This document shows, one piece after another, positions 1 to 9,006 of a stretch of DNA of 54,324 nt. The notes beneath the pieces were generated by a model. That model worked only from the letters and a program-made list of their open reading frames with translations. It did no database searches and had not been told where the DNA came from. This stretch comes from DAIRUS01 sp036803205. GTDB lineage: Bacteria > Patescibacteriota > Minisyncoccia > Minisyncoccales > GBS-2. Position 1 is the stretch's first letter; every line of letters begins with the position of its first letter. The translations under genes were made by a program, and so were the position numbers. The stretch lies in the NCBI GenBank assembly GCA_036803205.1, contig DAIRUS010000005.1:1-54324 (forward strand), in the 5' to 3' direction.

Positions 1-1079
1 AAAGAACAAAACATGTTCACAGATTACATCCTTATTTAGGGAAATTTATACCCCAATTAGTCGAAGTTTTTCTAAAGAAATATTTTAAAAAAGGTCAAAC
101 TATTTTAGACCCATTTTTAGGCTCTGGAACCACTTTAATCGAGGCTAATCTTTTAGGTATGAATTCAATTGGTATAGAACTTTCAGAATTTAGTTATCTC
201 ATCGCAAGGGTCAAAACTCAAAAATATGATATAGAATTAGTCGAAAAAGAAATTTTAGATATTTTAAATAAAACAAGAGAATTTAGTAAAAAGGTGCAAG
301 CAAATTCGAAATTATTATTTGGAGAGGATTTTAGTTTTCAACCTTCGGAATATTTTAAAACTTGGTATCACCCAAGAGCAATAAAAGAGATTTATTTTTA
401 CAAAAATTTAATCCCAAATTATACAAATCAAAATATTTTAAAAATAATTCTCTCAAGAGCGGCTCGTTCAGCAAGACAAATTCCCCATTATGATTTAGCC
501 AGGCCCAAAAAACCCGTAAAAAACAAATATTGGTGCATAAAACATAGACAATATTGTTATCCAACTGATAACGCCATAAAATTCATTAATCGTTATAGTT
601 GGGACACTTTAAAAAGAATTAAAGAATTTGATAAATTGAGAACTGAGGCCAAAATAATTCTTTTACAAGGAGATGCCCGAAGTATAAAATTACCTATCGA
701 AAAAGAAATAGACGGTATTTTTACATCTCCACCATATCTTGGATTAATAGATTATCATAACCAGCACAGATATGCCTATGAGTTGTTTTATTTCAAAGAA
801 TATCCAGAGGCTGAAATCGGCTCGCCAAATAAAAATAGTAATCAGACAAAAGAAAATTATAAAAAAGATATAACTGTTGTTTTAAAAAATATGGCAAATT
901 ATCTAAAACCAGGAGCTAAAATTTTTATTGTTGTTAACGATAAACATAATTTATATCCAGAAATTGCCAAAGAATGTAATTTTAAAATTATAGATGTTTT
1001 TCATAGACCTGTCTTAATGAGAACCGAGAGAGATAATAATCGATTTTCTGAAAATATTTATTATCTTGTAAATGATTAA
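1..1079 (+). CDS. DNA methyltransferase (N4-cytosine/N6-adenine type), 5' end outside window
   Basis: The frame is open from base 3 and has no start codon in the window, so the N-terminus is missing. A HPYLGKFIPQL segment lies just before the SAM-binding motif DPFLGSGTT (about bases 108-134), and TSPPYLG (about 724-744) is the catalytic motif IV. The order SAM motif then TSPPY is that of alpha/gamma-like or permuted amino-methyltransferases. The enzyme transfers a methyl group from SAM to an exocyclic amino group in DNA. It overlaps the downstream restriction endonuclease gene by 8 bases, so it is most likely the protective partner of a type II system. An internal ATG at 159 lies after the SAM motif and cannot be the true start. 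Target specificity cannot be read from the sequence. Confidence 0.85.
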   Translation, partial: RTKHVHRLHPYLGKFIPQLVEVFLKKYFKKGQTILDPFLGSGTTLIEANLLGMNSIGIELSEFSYLIARVKTQKYDIELVEKEILDILNKTREFSKKVQANSKLLFGEDFSFQPSEYFKTWYHPRAIKEIYFYKNLIPNYTNQNILKIILSRAARSARQIPHYDLARPKKPVKNKYWCIKHRQYCYPTDNAIKFINRYSWDTLKRIKEFDKLRTEAKIILLQGDARSIKLPIEKEIDGIFTSPPYLGLIDYHNQHRYAYELFYFKEYPEAEIGSPNKNSNQTKENYKKDITVVLKNMANYLKPGAKIFIVVNDKHNLYPEIAKECNFKIIDVFHRPVLMRTERDNNRFSENIYYLVND

Positions 1080-1899
1080 AATGGGGTTATCAATAAAAAC
1101 TAAAAAAGAAATAGCTGAACTTCTCACTACTATAGTCCGAGAAAAATTAAAAACCTACACACCAGAAACTGGTTATATGCCTTTTCACTATAGATTACTT
1201 GGTAAAGACAGATATGCAATGTTTTCTTTCATCCAATCAATGAATACCACCTTTGGAATGTCTATTTGGGAACAAGTCGCAGTTATATTAGCAAGAAATG
1301 CCGGCCGCTATGTTGAAAGACAATATAAATTACTTGGTGAAATTGATAAAGATACTGAAATTTTAATTAATGATGAAATTCTTTACAAATTACGAAAAGG
1401 AGAAATCTCTGCTCATAAATTAACTGAAACAGAACGAATTAGAAAGAAGATTAAAAAGGGAGAACCCAAAATAGATCCTGATTCAATAGTTGATCTTTTT
1501 GTAAAAATAAAAAATGAAGAAAATTATTTTGATATTACCAGCGCCAAACCTAATATGAAAGAGTTTGTGGCATTAAAATTAAAACTTCTTCGGTGGATAG
1601 GATTGAGATTAAGTCAAAATAAAAATGCTAAAATCTTTACAAGAATAGCCATTCCGTATAACCCTTACCACCCACAACCATATGAACGGTGGACACTAAA
1701 AGGAATATGTGACCTAGAAAATGGAGAAGTTTTGGTAGGTGAAGAATTCTGGAATTTTGTTGCCAGTGATAATATTTATGAAGAATTATTGGGTGTTTTT
1801 GGAAAGGTTGGAGAAAAACTCCGCCCTGAAATTGATGAAAAATTTGAAAGATTTAAAAACTTTTTAGATTTAGATGAAGATAGGGAATGTGGAAAGTGA
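1072..1899 (+). CDS. TdeIII-like type II restriction endonuclease
   Basis: A 275-residue protein overlapping the end of the methyltransferase gene. The central FDITSAKPNMKEF segment has the look of a PD-(D/E)xK core, with the acidic residue before I-T-S and a following lysine. The C-terminal half carries PYERWTLKG and VGEEFWNFV, which I associate with the TdeIII family (reported target GGNCC). The enzyme would cut unmodified DNA, and its tight coupling to a methyltransferase supports this. The start could be ATG 1072, which overlaps the previous gene, or ATG 1081. The family call is by recognition of motifs and layout; the exact target is not inferable here. Confidence 0.7.
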   Translation: MIKMGLSIKTKKEIAELLTTIVREKLKTYTPETGYMPFHYRLLGKDRYAMFSFIQSMNTTFGMSIWEQVAVILARNAGRYVERQYKLLGEIDKDTEILINDEILYKLRKGEISAHKLTETERIRKKIKKGEPKIDPDSIVDLFVKIKNEENYFDITSAKPNMKEFVALKLKLLRWIGLRLSQNKNAKIFTRIAIPYNPYHPQPYERWTLKGICDLENGEVLVGEEFWNFVASDNIYEELLGVFGKVGEKLRPEIDEKFERFKNFLDLDEDRECGK

Positions 1900-1930
1900 A
1901 AAAATATAGAAAAATAAAAATATAAACTTT

Positions 1931-3658
1931 ATGGCAAAAATTGAAACAATTCGGCATTCTTTAGCCCATATTTTAGCTTATGCGGTCCAGGAATTATATC
2001 CGGGAACGAAATTTGGTATTGGACCGGCAATTGAACAAGGGTTTTATTATGATTTTGATTTACCAAAAAATTTAACTCCCGGAGATTTGCCAAAAATTGA
2101 AGCAAAAATGAAAGAAATAATTAAACAAAATATTAAGTTTGAAAAGAAAATCATTTCCAAAAATGAGGCAAAAGAGTTTTTCAAAAATCAACCTTACAAA
2201 CTAGAATTAATAGAAGAAATGAAACAGAACTATATAACGTTATATAGGTCTGGTAATTTCTTTGATCTTTGTCTGGGGCCGCATGTGAAATCAACAAAAG
2301 AAATAAATCCTGAGGCCTTTAGATTGATCAAAATTGCTGGTGCCTATTGGCGGGGTTTGGAAAAAAATCCAATGCTAACTAGAATTTATGGGGTGGCTTT
2401 TAAAACTAAAAAAGAGTTAGAAGATTATCTGAAAAAAGAGGCAGAAGCAGAAAAAAGAGACCATCGAATTTTGGGTCAAAAATTGGAATTGTTTATCTTC
2501 GATGAAGAAGTTGGCGCTGGTCTTCCTTTGTGGTTACCAAAGGGAGTAATTTTAAGAAAAGAAATTGAAAATTATTTATATCAAGAACTAAAATCTCAAG
2601 GTTATCAATGGTTAACTACCCCTCACATTGGTAAATTAGATCTCTGGCAAACTTCTGGTCATTGGGAATTATATCGAGAAAATATCTACTCTCCGATTGA
2701 TATTGAAAAAGAAAAATATCTTTTGAAACCAATGAATTGCCCTTTCCATGTTAAAATTTATCAATCAAAAATTCACTCATACAAAGAACTGCCATTATAT
2801 TTTGCTGAAATGGGAACAGTTTATCGTTATGAAAGATCAGGAGTATTACACGGATTAACCAGAGTAAGAGGTTTTACCCAAGATGATGCCCATGTCATTT
2901 GCCAACCTCAACAATTGTCAGAAGAAATTGAAAAACTTCTTAAAACTGGTTTAAAAATTCTTAAAACTTTTGGCTTTAAAAATTACGATATCTATCTTTC
3001 TACTCAGCCAGAAAAATATGCTGGAACTCGAAAAATTTGGCAGAAAGCAACCAATTCCCTAAAATATGTTTTAGAAAAATTGAAATTAAAATATCAGACT
3101 GATCCTGGCGGCGGTGTATTTTATGGACCAAAAATTGATATTAAAATTAAAGATTCTTTGGGAAGGCCTTGGCAATGTACAACAATTCAGGTTGACTTTA
3201 ATTCACCAGAGAGATTTAAAATGAGCTATATCAATGAAAAAGGTAAAAAATGTCAGCCAATTGTCATTCATCGAGCTCTTTTGGGTTCAATTGAGCGATT
3301 TATTGGTGTCTTATTAGAACATTATGGAGGAGCTCTGCCTTTTTGGCTTTCTCCAGAACAAATTTGGATAATTCCAGTTGGTAGCAGGCACAAAAAATAT
3401 GCCAAAGAAATTGGAAAAAAGTTTCAAGCTTTAAATTTCAGGTTTCAAGTTAAAAATGAAAATGAAACCGTTTCAAAAAAAATTAGAGAAGGAGAAATTC
3501 AGAAAATCCCCTATCTTTTAGTTGTTGGCGATAAAGAAATAAAAACAAAGTCAGTTAGAGTTCGTCAAAGAGGAAAAGGCGATATTGGAATTATAAAAAT
3601 AAATAAATTTATAGAAAAATTAAATTCATTGTGCCAAGCAGGCAAAAAGAGCGTTTAA
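1931..3658 (+). CDS. thrS: threonyl-tRNA synthetase lacking the TGS domain
   Basis: This enzyme charges tRNA-Thr with threonine. The protein (575 residues) begins directly in the editing domain, with the zinc-type motif HxxxH at residues 9-13 and C114xxxH118. The class II catalytic core follows: the MNCPFH segment with zinc-ligand Cys270, motif 2 around RYERSGVLHGLTRVRGF, and motif 3 around IHRALLGSIERF. The last ~100 residues form the anticodon-binding domain. Typical bacterial ThrRS is ~640 residues with an N-terminal TGS domain. That domain is absent, and the preceding gene's stop lies about 30 bases upstream, leaving no room for it. The stop codon overlaps the ATG of the decayed frame that follows. 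Confidence 0.95.
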   Translation: MAKIETIRHSLAHILAYAVQELYPGTKFGIGPAIEQGFYYDFDLPKNLTPGDLPKIEAKMKEIIKQNIKFEKKIISKNEAKEFFKNQPYKLELIEEMKQNYITLYRSGNFFDLCLGPHVKSTKEINPEAFRLIKIAGAYWRGLEKNPMLTRIYGVAFKTKKELEDYLKKEAEAEKRDHRILGQKLELFIFDEEVGAGLPLWLPKGVILRKEIENYLYQELKSQGYQWLTTPHIGKLDLWQTSGHWELYRENIYSPIDIEKEKYLLKPMNCPFHVKIYQSKIHSYKELPLYFAEMGTVYRYERSGVLHGLTRVRGFTQDDAHVICQPQQLSEEIEKLLKTGLKILKTFGFKNYDIYLSTQPEKYAGTRKIWQKATNSLKYVLEKLKLKYQTDPGGGVFYGPKIDIKIKDSLGRPWQCTTIQVDFNSPERFKMSYINEKGKKCQPIVIHRALLGSIERFIGVLLEHYGGALPFWLSPEQIWIIPVGSRHKKYAKEIGKKFQALNFRFQVKNENETVSKKIREGEIQKIPYLLVVGDKEIKTKSVRVRQRGKGDIGIIKINKFIEKLNSLCQAGKKSV

Positions 3659-4435
3659 TGAGAAGGGCAACTATTGAAAGAGCTCTCAAAAAAAGATTAC
3701 TTTTATCTAACCAGGGAGAAGAAATTGCTAAACCCTTAGTTTTAGAATTAATTAGAGCCGGTCATTTTTCTGAAGTAAAAATGCTTATTTATATTTATTC
3801 TTGAAAATAGTCCTCAAACACCAAAAGAAAAAATAAAAGTTGAGCTTTAAGATTGGCTTTTAGAGATTGCTGCCTGCGAAATTGAAGAAATTCTCTCTCC
3901 AGCTTTAAGAAAAATGGCTTTAATTGAAAAAAAAGAATATTGCTGTCCAAACAACTCTTTTTTTTAAGTTAGATTCACCAATTATTAGTTATTTTCTTTT
4001 GAAAAAAGATATCCCAATTGGTCAGCTCTTTCTGAGGTGAACTTAAAGAAATTTCCACTAATATCTATTCAATCTGGGAAAGTTTAGAAAAAGACCTAAA
4101 TCATCACTTGGCTGACAAATTTTATAAAGTTAATGTTTTTTTAGTTTTAACCATTAGGTCATCAAAAAAAGAAAATTTAGAGAGAGTAATAATGGAAGTA
4201 ATGAAAATTACTTACGAAACAGAGAAAAAAAATATTTATCTAATAGACCAATTAAAAAAGAGGATTTATTTTAGGTTTTTTAATTTCCCTTTTATATCTT
4301 TTTACTTTTTTTGTCTCTTTTGGTATAATAATTATAGTTGAGAAAAAAGCAGGTTTTTTAAGTTTTTCGATAGATTCTTTTTTTGCCTTTTATTATGATG
4401 GAAAAGTGGTTGTTTCGGCAATGGCAAAAATATAA
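3658..4435 (+). pseudogene. decayed gene in several frames, family unknown
   Basis: An ATG overlapping the thrS stop opens a 48-codon frame that stops at 3804. Coding-like sequence then continues in other frames: a piece containing IEEILSPALRKMALIEKK (around 3870-3935), a shifted piece IAVQTTLFFKLDSPI (around 3945-3990), a longer piece from about 4040 to 4270, and a final frame with a hydrophobic membrane-like stretch (about 4270-4325) ending at 4435. The pieces read in order on one strand and share the lysine/glutamate-rich composition of neighbouring proteins. This fits one gene of roughly 250 codons broken by frameshifts and stops. I do not recognise the family. Sequencing or assembly errors in homopolymers are an alternative explanation. 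Confidence 0.5.
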
Positions 4436-4497
4436 TGTTGTTTTGATCTTGATTACTGCCTTCTTTGAAAGAGAAAAAAAGAACAAATCCACTAATT

Positions 4498-4518
4498 AAA
4501 CAACCTCGTAGGTTGTTT
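4498..4518 (+). terminator. hairpin, possible terminator after the decayed gene
   Basis: A perfect 9-bp stem (AAACAACCT with AGGTTGTTT) closes a 3-base CGT loop. There is no long T-run after the stem, so termination is uncertain. It lies about 50 bases before the next gene. Confidence 0.4.
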
Positions 4519-4568
4519 AAGGCGAATAGTTAAAGGTCGAAATTGAATAATTAAGAAAATTAAAAATT

Positions 4569-6278
4569 ATGAATATTTTTAAAATTTTCTTGTTAAGTTT
4601 TGCCCTCTTTTTTGCCCTGGGGTCTATTGTTCTCGCTCAGGAGGAAGTAATGCCAATTGAAGAAGTGGTAACTGAAGCGGTTGTTAATGTTAATCTTGAC
4701 GAAGATATTCAACCTCAGGATTTAGAAGTTAGAGAACCAAGGCTTTTACCAGATAATCCATTTTATTTTCTGAAAAATTGGGCAAGAACAATTCGGGAAG
4801 TTTTTGCTTTTGCTCCAGTCAAAAAAGTAAAATTAAGAGTGAAATTTGCTAATGAGAGGTTGATGGAAATGAAAAAAATGATTGAACAGAAAAAAGATCC
4901 AGAAATAATTAAGAAAGCAACTGAAAATTACCAAGAAGAAGTAGAGAAAATTAAAAACCGGGTTGAAAAAATAAAAGAGAAAGCAAGGGAAAATCCTGAG
5001 GTTGATAAATTCTTGGATAAATTTATTCACCAACAAACCTTGCATCAGAAACTCCTTCAGAGATTGGAAACCCAGGTTCCGGCCCAAGCCTTTGAAAAAA
5101 TAAAAGAAGCTAGAGAAAGGCATTTGGAAAGATTTGGTGAATTGATGACCAGGCTTGAAGATAGATTGGATGTGCTTCAAGAAAAATTAGAAAAAATTAC
5201 TGAAGAACAAAAAGGATCTAAATTTAAGGAGTTCAAAAACTTAGAAGTCCTGAAGAATTTGGAAGAAAAAGTGCCTGAACAAGCCAAAGAAGCAATCAGA
5301 AAAGCCCAAGAAAATGCCCTCAAGAGATTACAGGGAGATTTAGAAAAAATGTCTCCTCAAGACCAAGAGAGATTTAAAGAATATATTGAAAGAATTTCTG
5401 GAGAAAAAGAAAAACACCTGGAAATTTTGGAGAATATTAAAATAGAACTAAAAACAGCTCCGGTAAAAGAAAAGATTCTTGAACTAAAAGAAAATTTAGA
5501 AAAAAGTAAGGTAAGAACATTAGAAAAAATTGAAGAAAAATTAGAAAAATTAAATTGTCCCCTCTGGACAGTCCCAAAAGTCGGATTTTGCCAAGAAGGC
5601 AGAATCATTATTGAAAAAGATCCAAAAACTGGTTGTCCCCTACCGCCAAGATGTGTTATTCCGGGAGAAATGGAGATTCCAGGGGTAATTGCGCCAGAAG
5701 AAGTAGCTACCGGACTTCCTAATCCAGCTTCAGTCTATTGTAAAGAATTGGGCTATAATTTAGAAATAAGAACTAATCCTGATGGAAGCCAATATGGTGT
5801 CTGTATTTTTCCTGATGGCTCTGAATGCGAAGAATGGACTTTTTTTAGGGGCGAATGTGGAAAGGAATATAAAAAAGAAAAAGAAGTTACTGAAAAGCCA
5901 ATATTCTGTATAACCTTATGGGACCCGGTTTGCGGTCAAGATGGTAAAACTTATTCTAACGAATGTTTTGCTAAATTGGCGGGAGTAAAAGTTGTTTATA
6001 GAGGTAAATGTGAAGAAAAGGAATGTCAGACCGACGCTGATTGTCCTCCGCTACTATGCCTCCTCCACCCCAGAATAAGATGTCCTGTGGTACAAGCAAA
6101 ATGTATTGAAGGAAAATGCAAGATATTATCAATAGAAACGCCTAAAAGGAAGGTTGAATGTCAAACGGATTTGGATTGTCGTCATCTTTTTTGTCCCCAA
6201 GTCATAGGAATGGACACTCCTCTTTGTGATTTGAAAACAAATACTTGTTATTGCGGAACAAGAGAAGTAACAAGATAA
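4569..6278 (+). CDS. secreted DUF5667 / DUF333 / Kazal-domain protein
   Basis: A 569-residue exported protein of unknown function. Residues 1-23 are a signal peptide (hydrophobic core, then VLA before QEE). A DUF5667-like segment starts near residue 58 (LLPDNPFYFLKNW) and leads into a long charged coiled coil to about residue 350. Residues ~385-430 look like DUF333, from NPASVYC to WTFFRGEC. Residues ~447-481 form a Kazal-type protease-inhibitor motif (C-x7-C, CGQDGKTYSNEC). Two further Cys-rich units begin CQTDADC and CQTDLDC. Disulfide bonding would fit the extracellular side. Signal peptide plus DUF5667 is a combination I associate with Patescibacteria. An AAAGGTCGAA motif lies 27 bases before the ATG. 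Confidence 0.8.
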   Translation: MNIFKIFLLSFALFFALGSIVLAQEEVMPIEEVVTEAVVNVNLDEDIQPQDLEVREPRLLPDNPFYFLKNWARTIREVFAFAPVKKVKLRVKFANERLMEMKKMIEQKKDPEIIKKATENYQEEVEKIKNRVEKIKEKARENPEVDKFLDKFIHQQTLHQKLLQRLETQVPAQAFEKIKEARERHLERFGELMTRLEDRLDVLQEKLEKITEEQKGSKFKEFKNLEVLKNLEEKVPEQAKEAIRKAQENALKRLQGDLEKMSPQDQERFKEYIERISGEKEKHLEILENIKIELKTAPVKEKILELKENLEKSKVRTLEKIEEKLEKLNCPLWTVPKVGFCQEGRIIIEKDPKTGCPLPPRCVIPGEMEIPGVIAPEEVATGLPNPASVYCKELGYNLEIRTNPDGSQYGVCIFPDGSECEEWTFFRGECGKEYKKEKEVTEKPIFCITLWDPVCGQDGKTYSNECFAKLAGVKVVYRGKCEEKECQTDADCPPLLCLLHPRIRCPVVQAKCIEGKCKILSIETPKRKVECQTDLDCRHLFCPQVIGMDTPLCDLKTNTCYCGTREVTR

Positions 6279-6301
6279 GGTCTAGAAAGAGAAACTTAAA
6301 A

Positions 6302-6331
6302 AAATAGCCGCCGATTTTTCGGCGGCTATTT
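6302..6331. terminator. strong GC-rich hairpin between two plus-strand genes
   Basis: A perfect 13-bp stem (AAATAGCCGCCGA and its complement, 6302-6314 and 6319-6331) with a TTTT loop. It probably ends transcription of the secreted-protein gene, although the better T-run is on the minus-strand side. Confidence 0.75.
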
Positions 6332-6369
6332 AATTGTCTTTAAAAAAATTTTTTGATAAGATGATTTTT

Positions 6370-7692
6370 ATGAAATACCAAATTATTACCTTTGGTTGTC
6401 AAATGAACAAAAGCGACTCCGAAAGAATTGCTGAAATTTTAGAAAATGGAGGTTATAAGCCAACTTCAAAGGAAAATGAAGCTGATTTAATTGTGGTTAA
6501 TATGTGTTCAGTCCGACAATCAGCGGTTGATAGGGTTTATGGCTTTGCCCAGAAAATTAAAAATCTAAAAATTAAAAAACCCAAATTAAAAACCGTTTTA
6601 ACGGGCTGCATTTTAGAAAAGGACAGAAAAAAATTTAAAAGCCAATTTAATTTCATTTTAAATATTAAAACCTTGCCAATTTGGCCGAAAATTCTCAAAA
6701 ACAAAACTGCCACTTTATTTATGCGATCGCAAAGAAATTGCAGCAGTTTTGAATATTTGAAAATTCAGCCAAAGTATACAAATAATTTTTCAGCTCTTGT
6801 GCCTGTTTCGACAGGTTGTAATAGTTTTTGTGCTTATTGTGTTGTACCATATGTACGCGGTCCCCTGATTTGTCGTGACCATAGGGAAGTTTTAAGAGAA
6901 ATAAAAGAGTTAATTAAAAAAGGATTTAAGGAAATCTGGCTTTTAGGTCAAAATGTCAATGATTATAAATCTCCAACCAATCCAAAAATTAATTTTGCTA
7001 AACTTTTAGAAAAAGTGAATGATTTGCCGGCGAATTTTTGGATTAGATTTACTAGTCCCCACCCTCAAAATTTTTCTGATGAACTAATCGAGAAAATGGC
7101 CAAATCTCAAAAAGTAACGCCTTATTTGAATTTGCCTTTACAATCGGGAGATGATGAGATTTTAAAGAAAATGAGGAGGAATTACACTACAGAAAAATAT
7201 GGGGCTTTAGTAAAAAAAATTCGCCAAGCTTTCAGAAAATATAGAAAAGGATTAGAAAAGGAGGTTTTGATTTCAACTGATATTATTGTCGGTTTTCCTG
7301 AAGAAAAGAAAGAACAATTTGAAAATACTTTAAAATTTTTCAAAAAAATAAGATTTGCCATGGCTTATATTGCCAAATACTCCCCCCGCCCCGGAACTTT
7401 AGCTTTTAACCTCAAAGATGAAGTTACTCAATTGGAAAAGAAAAAAAGAGAAAAAAAATTAACGAAAATCTTGAAAGAAAATGGATTAAAGTTTAATAAA
7501 AAATTTTTAGGAAAAAAGGTGGAGGTTTTGGTGGATGAAAAAAGAAAAAATTTTTATTTTGGGAAAACAAGACACTATCAGACAATTAAAATAAAAACAG
7601 AAAAAAATATCTTAGGAGAACTTGTAAAGGCAAAAGTAAAAAAGGCAATGAGCTATGGACTGGAGGGAAAATTAGTAAAAACCCTACCTTAG
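6370..7692 (+). CDS. miaB: tRNA-2-methylthio-N6-isopentenyladenosine37 synthase
   Basis: A radical-SAM methylthiotransferase that adds a methylthio group to i6A37 of tRNA. Numbered from the ATG at 6370, the N-terminal UPF0004 domain has the three cluster cysteines C10, C46 and C80. The radical-SAM motif CNSFCAYC supplies C150, C154 and C157. The last ~65 residues form a basic, TRAM-like RNA-binding region. Length (440) is normal. The frame also contains TTG 6334 and ATG 6361; ATG 6370 matches the family start (MKYQIITFGCQMN). MiaA, which makes its substrate, is encoded 390 bases downstream. Its stop codon lies inside the following terminator hairpin. Confidence 0.95.
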   Translation: MKYQIITFGCQMNKSDSERIAEILENGGYKPTSKENEADLIVVNMCSVRQSAVDRVYGFAQKIKNLKIKKPKLKTVLTGCILEKDRKKFKSQFNFILNIKTLPIWPKILKNKTATLFMRSQRNCSSFEYLKIQPKYTNNFSALVPVSTGCNSFCAYCVVPYVRGPLICRDHREVLREIKELIKKGFKEIWLLGQNVNDYKSPTNPKINFAKLLEKVNDLPANFWIRFTSPHPQNFSDELIEKMAKSQKVTPYLNLPLQSGDDEILKKMRRNYTTEKYGALVKKIRQAFRKYRKGLEKEVLISTDIIVGFPEEKKEQFENTLKFFKKIRFAMAYIAKYSPRPGTLAFNLKDEVTQLEKKKREKKLTKILKENGLKFNKKFLGKKVEVLVDEKRKNFYFGKTRHYQTIKIKTEKNILGELVKAKVKKAMSYGLEGKLVKTLP

Positions 7693-7701
7693 CGGTAGGG
7701 T
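7681..7701 (-). terminator. terminator shared by converging genes
   Basis: Stem ACCCTACC/GGTAGGGT with a TTAGC loop. Read on the minus strand it is followed by a run of five T's, so it terminates the small minus-strand gene. It also overlaps the miaB stop codon. Confidence 0.75.
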
Positions 7702-7711
7702 CAAACAAAGA

Positions 7712-8014
7712 TCAAGAGCGCAAAGGTTCTTCAAAAAGAGCAGATTTTTCTTGAAAGCACATTGGACAATAAAACTTTTCTTCTCCCGGAAATCCGTGGA
7801 GATAGTCAAGAAAGAGTCCGTGCCCTACTGGACATCGAACCAAAAAAATTGGGAGAAACCCTCTCCAACCTGGTCTTTTAGCTTCGCCGACCAAAATATA
7901 TCCATGCCACTCCATCATCAATTTTTGCTTCCAATTTAGATTCAAAGGATTCAAATTTGCCAACCTATTCTTCCATATCCATGGCCGATCTTCGAAATTT
8001 AAAATCTTTGTCAA
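7712..8014 (-). CDS. small zinc-ribbon-like protein, function unknown
   Basis: A 100-residue protein of no family I recognise. It carries CPVGHG (about residue 61) and, about 20 residues later, CPMC (about residue 83), a spacing that suggests one zinc site. The N-terminal half is Trp-rich (PWIWKN, MEWHGY). The gene starts at TTG 8014, chosen because a clear AAGGAGG ribosome-binding site lies 8 bases upstream; there is no ATG nearby. It runs opposite to miaB and miaA and ends in its own terminator at 7681-7701. Both signals argue that it is a real gene rather than a shadow of the overlapping plus-strand frame. Confidence 0.65.
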   Translation of the reverse strand: MTKILNFEDRPWIWKNRLANLNPLNLNWKQKLMMEWHGYILVGEAKRPGWRGFLPIFLVRCPVGHGLFLDYLHGFPGEEKFYCPMCFQEKSALFEEPLRS

Positions 8015-8080
8015 TAATATCGCCTCCTTTTTCTTTTTTGGTGGAATAAATAAAATTTAACATTTCAAAAAAAATTGTCA

Positions 8081-8974
8081 ATGGCTTTAGTAAAAAAAAT
8101 TATTGTTATTTTAGGCCCAACTGCTTCGGGAAAATCGGCTTTAGCGGTAGAAATCGCAAAAAAATTTAATGGTGAGGTAATTTCAGCAGATTCTAGGCAG
8201 ATCTACAAAGGAATGGATATTGGAACGGGCAAAATTACTAAAAAAGAGAGGAAGAATATTCCTCATCACCTTTTAGATGTTACTTCGCCAAAAAGAAAAT
8301 TTAGCGTTGTCCAATATCGGAAATTGGCTTTAAAAGCAATAAATAAAATCTTCAAAAAAGGTAAGGTGCCTATTCTTTGTGGGGGAACAGGCTTTTATAT
8401 TCAAGCTGTAATTGACGGAATTTCTATTCCTCAAGTCCCTCCTGATTGGAAATTAAGGAAAAAATTGGAGAAAAAATCGCCTAAAGAGCTTTTTGAGATG
8501 TTTAAAAAAATAGCTCCAGAAAGAGCCAAGACAATTGATAAAAAAAATCCCAGAAGATTAATTAGAGCAATTGAAATTGCTAAAAAATTAGGGTATGTTC
8601 CTCCGCTTCAGAAAAAACCTCTTCCCTACCCGGTTTTATTAATCGGTATTAAAAAAGAAAAAGGTGAATTGAAAAAACTGATTAAAAAGCGTCTTCTCAA
8701 AAGATTAAGACAAGGAATGGTTGCCGAAGTAAAAAAACTAAGAAAGTTTGGGGTTTCCTGGAAAAGATTAGAAGGGTTTGGTTTGGAATATCGTTGGATT
8801 GCCAGGTATTTGCAAAAGAAAATTACGAAAGAAAAAATGGTTGAAAAGTTAGAAAAAGATATTGAACATTTTGCCAAGCGCCAAATGACTTGGTTCAAAA
8901 AAGATAAAAGAATTTGTTGGGTCAAAACTCAAAAAGAAGTTGAAAATTTAATTAAAGATTTTTTAGAAAAATAA
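8081..8974 (+). CDS. miaA: tRNA dimethylallyltransferase
   Basis: This enzyme transfers the dimethylallyl group of DMAPP to N6 of A37 in tRNAs reading UNN codons. The P-loop GPTASGKS lies at residues 11-18, followed by SADSRQIYKGMDIGTGK, the substrate-binding region. PHHLLD and GGTGFYIQAV are further family blocks. The C-terminal FAKRQMTWFKKD segment is typical. Length (297) is normal. ATG 8081 (MALVKK) is preferred over TTG 8075. Its product is the substrate of MiaB, encoded just upstream, and IspH at about 14-15 kb could supply DMAPP. Confidence 0.95.
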   Translation: MALVKKIIVILGPTASGKSALAVEIAKKFNGEVISADSRQIYKGMDIGTGKITKKERKNIPHHLLDVTSPKRKFSVVQYRKLALKAINKIFKKGKVPILCGGTGFYIQAVIDGISIPQVPPDWKLRKKLEKKSPKELFEMFKKIAPERAKTIDKKNPRRLIRAIEIAKKLGYVPPLQKKPLPYPVLLIGIKKEKGELKKLIKKRLLKRLRQGMVAEVKKLRKFGVSWKRLEGFGLEYRWIARYLQKKITKEKMVEKLEKDIEHFAKRQMTWFKKDKRICWVKTQKEVENLIKDFLEK

Positions 8975-8981
8975 AATGGGA

Positions 8982-8999
8982 AAAAGAGTCCTCTCTTTT
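8982..8999. terminator. small hairpin between converging miaA and gatB
   Basis: A 7-bp stem AAAAGAG/CTCTTTT with a TCCT loop in the 32-base gap between convergent stops. A-rich and T-rich arms let it act in both directions, but the stem is weak. Confidence 0.4.
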
Positions 9000-9006
9000 A
9001 ACCTCG

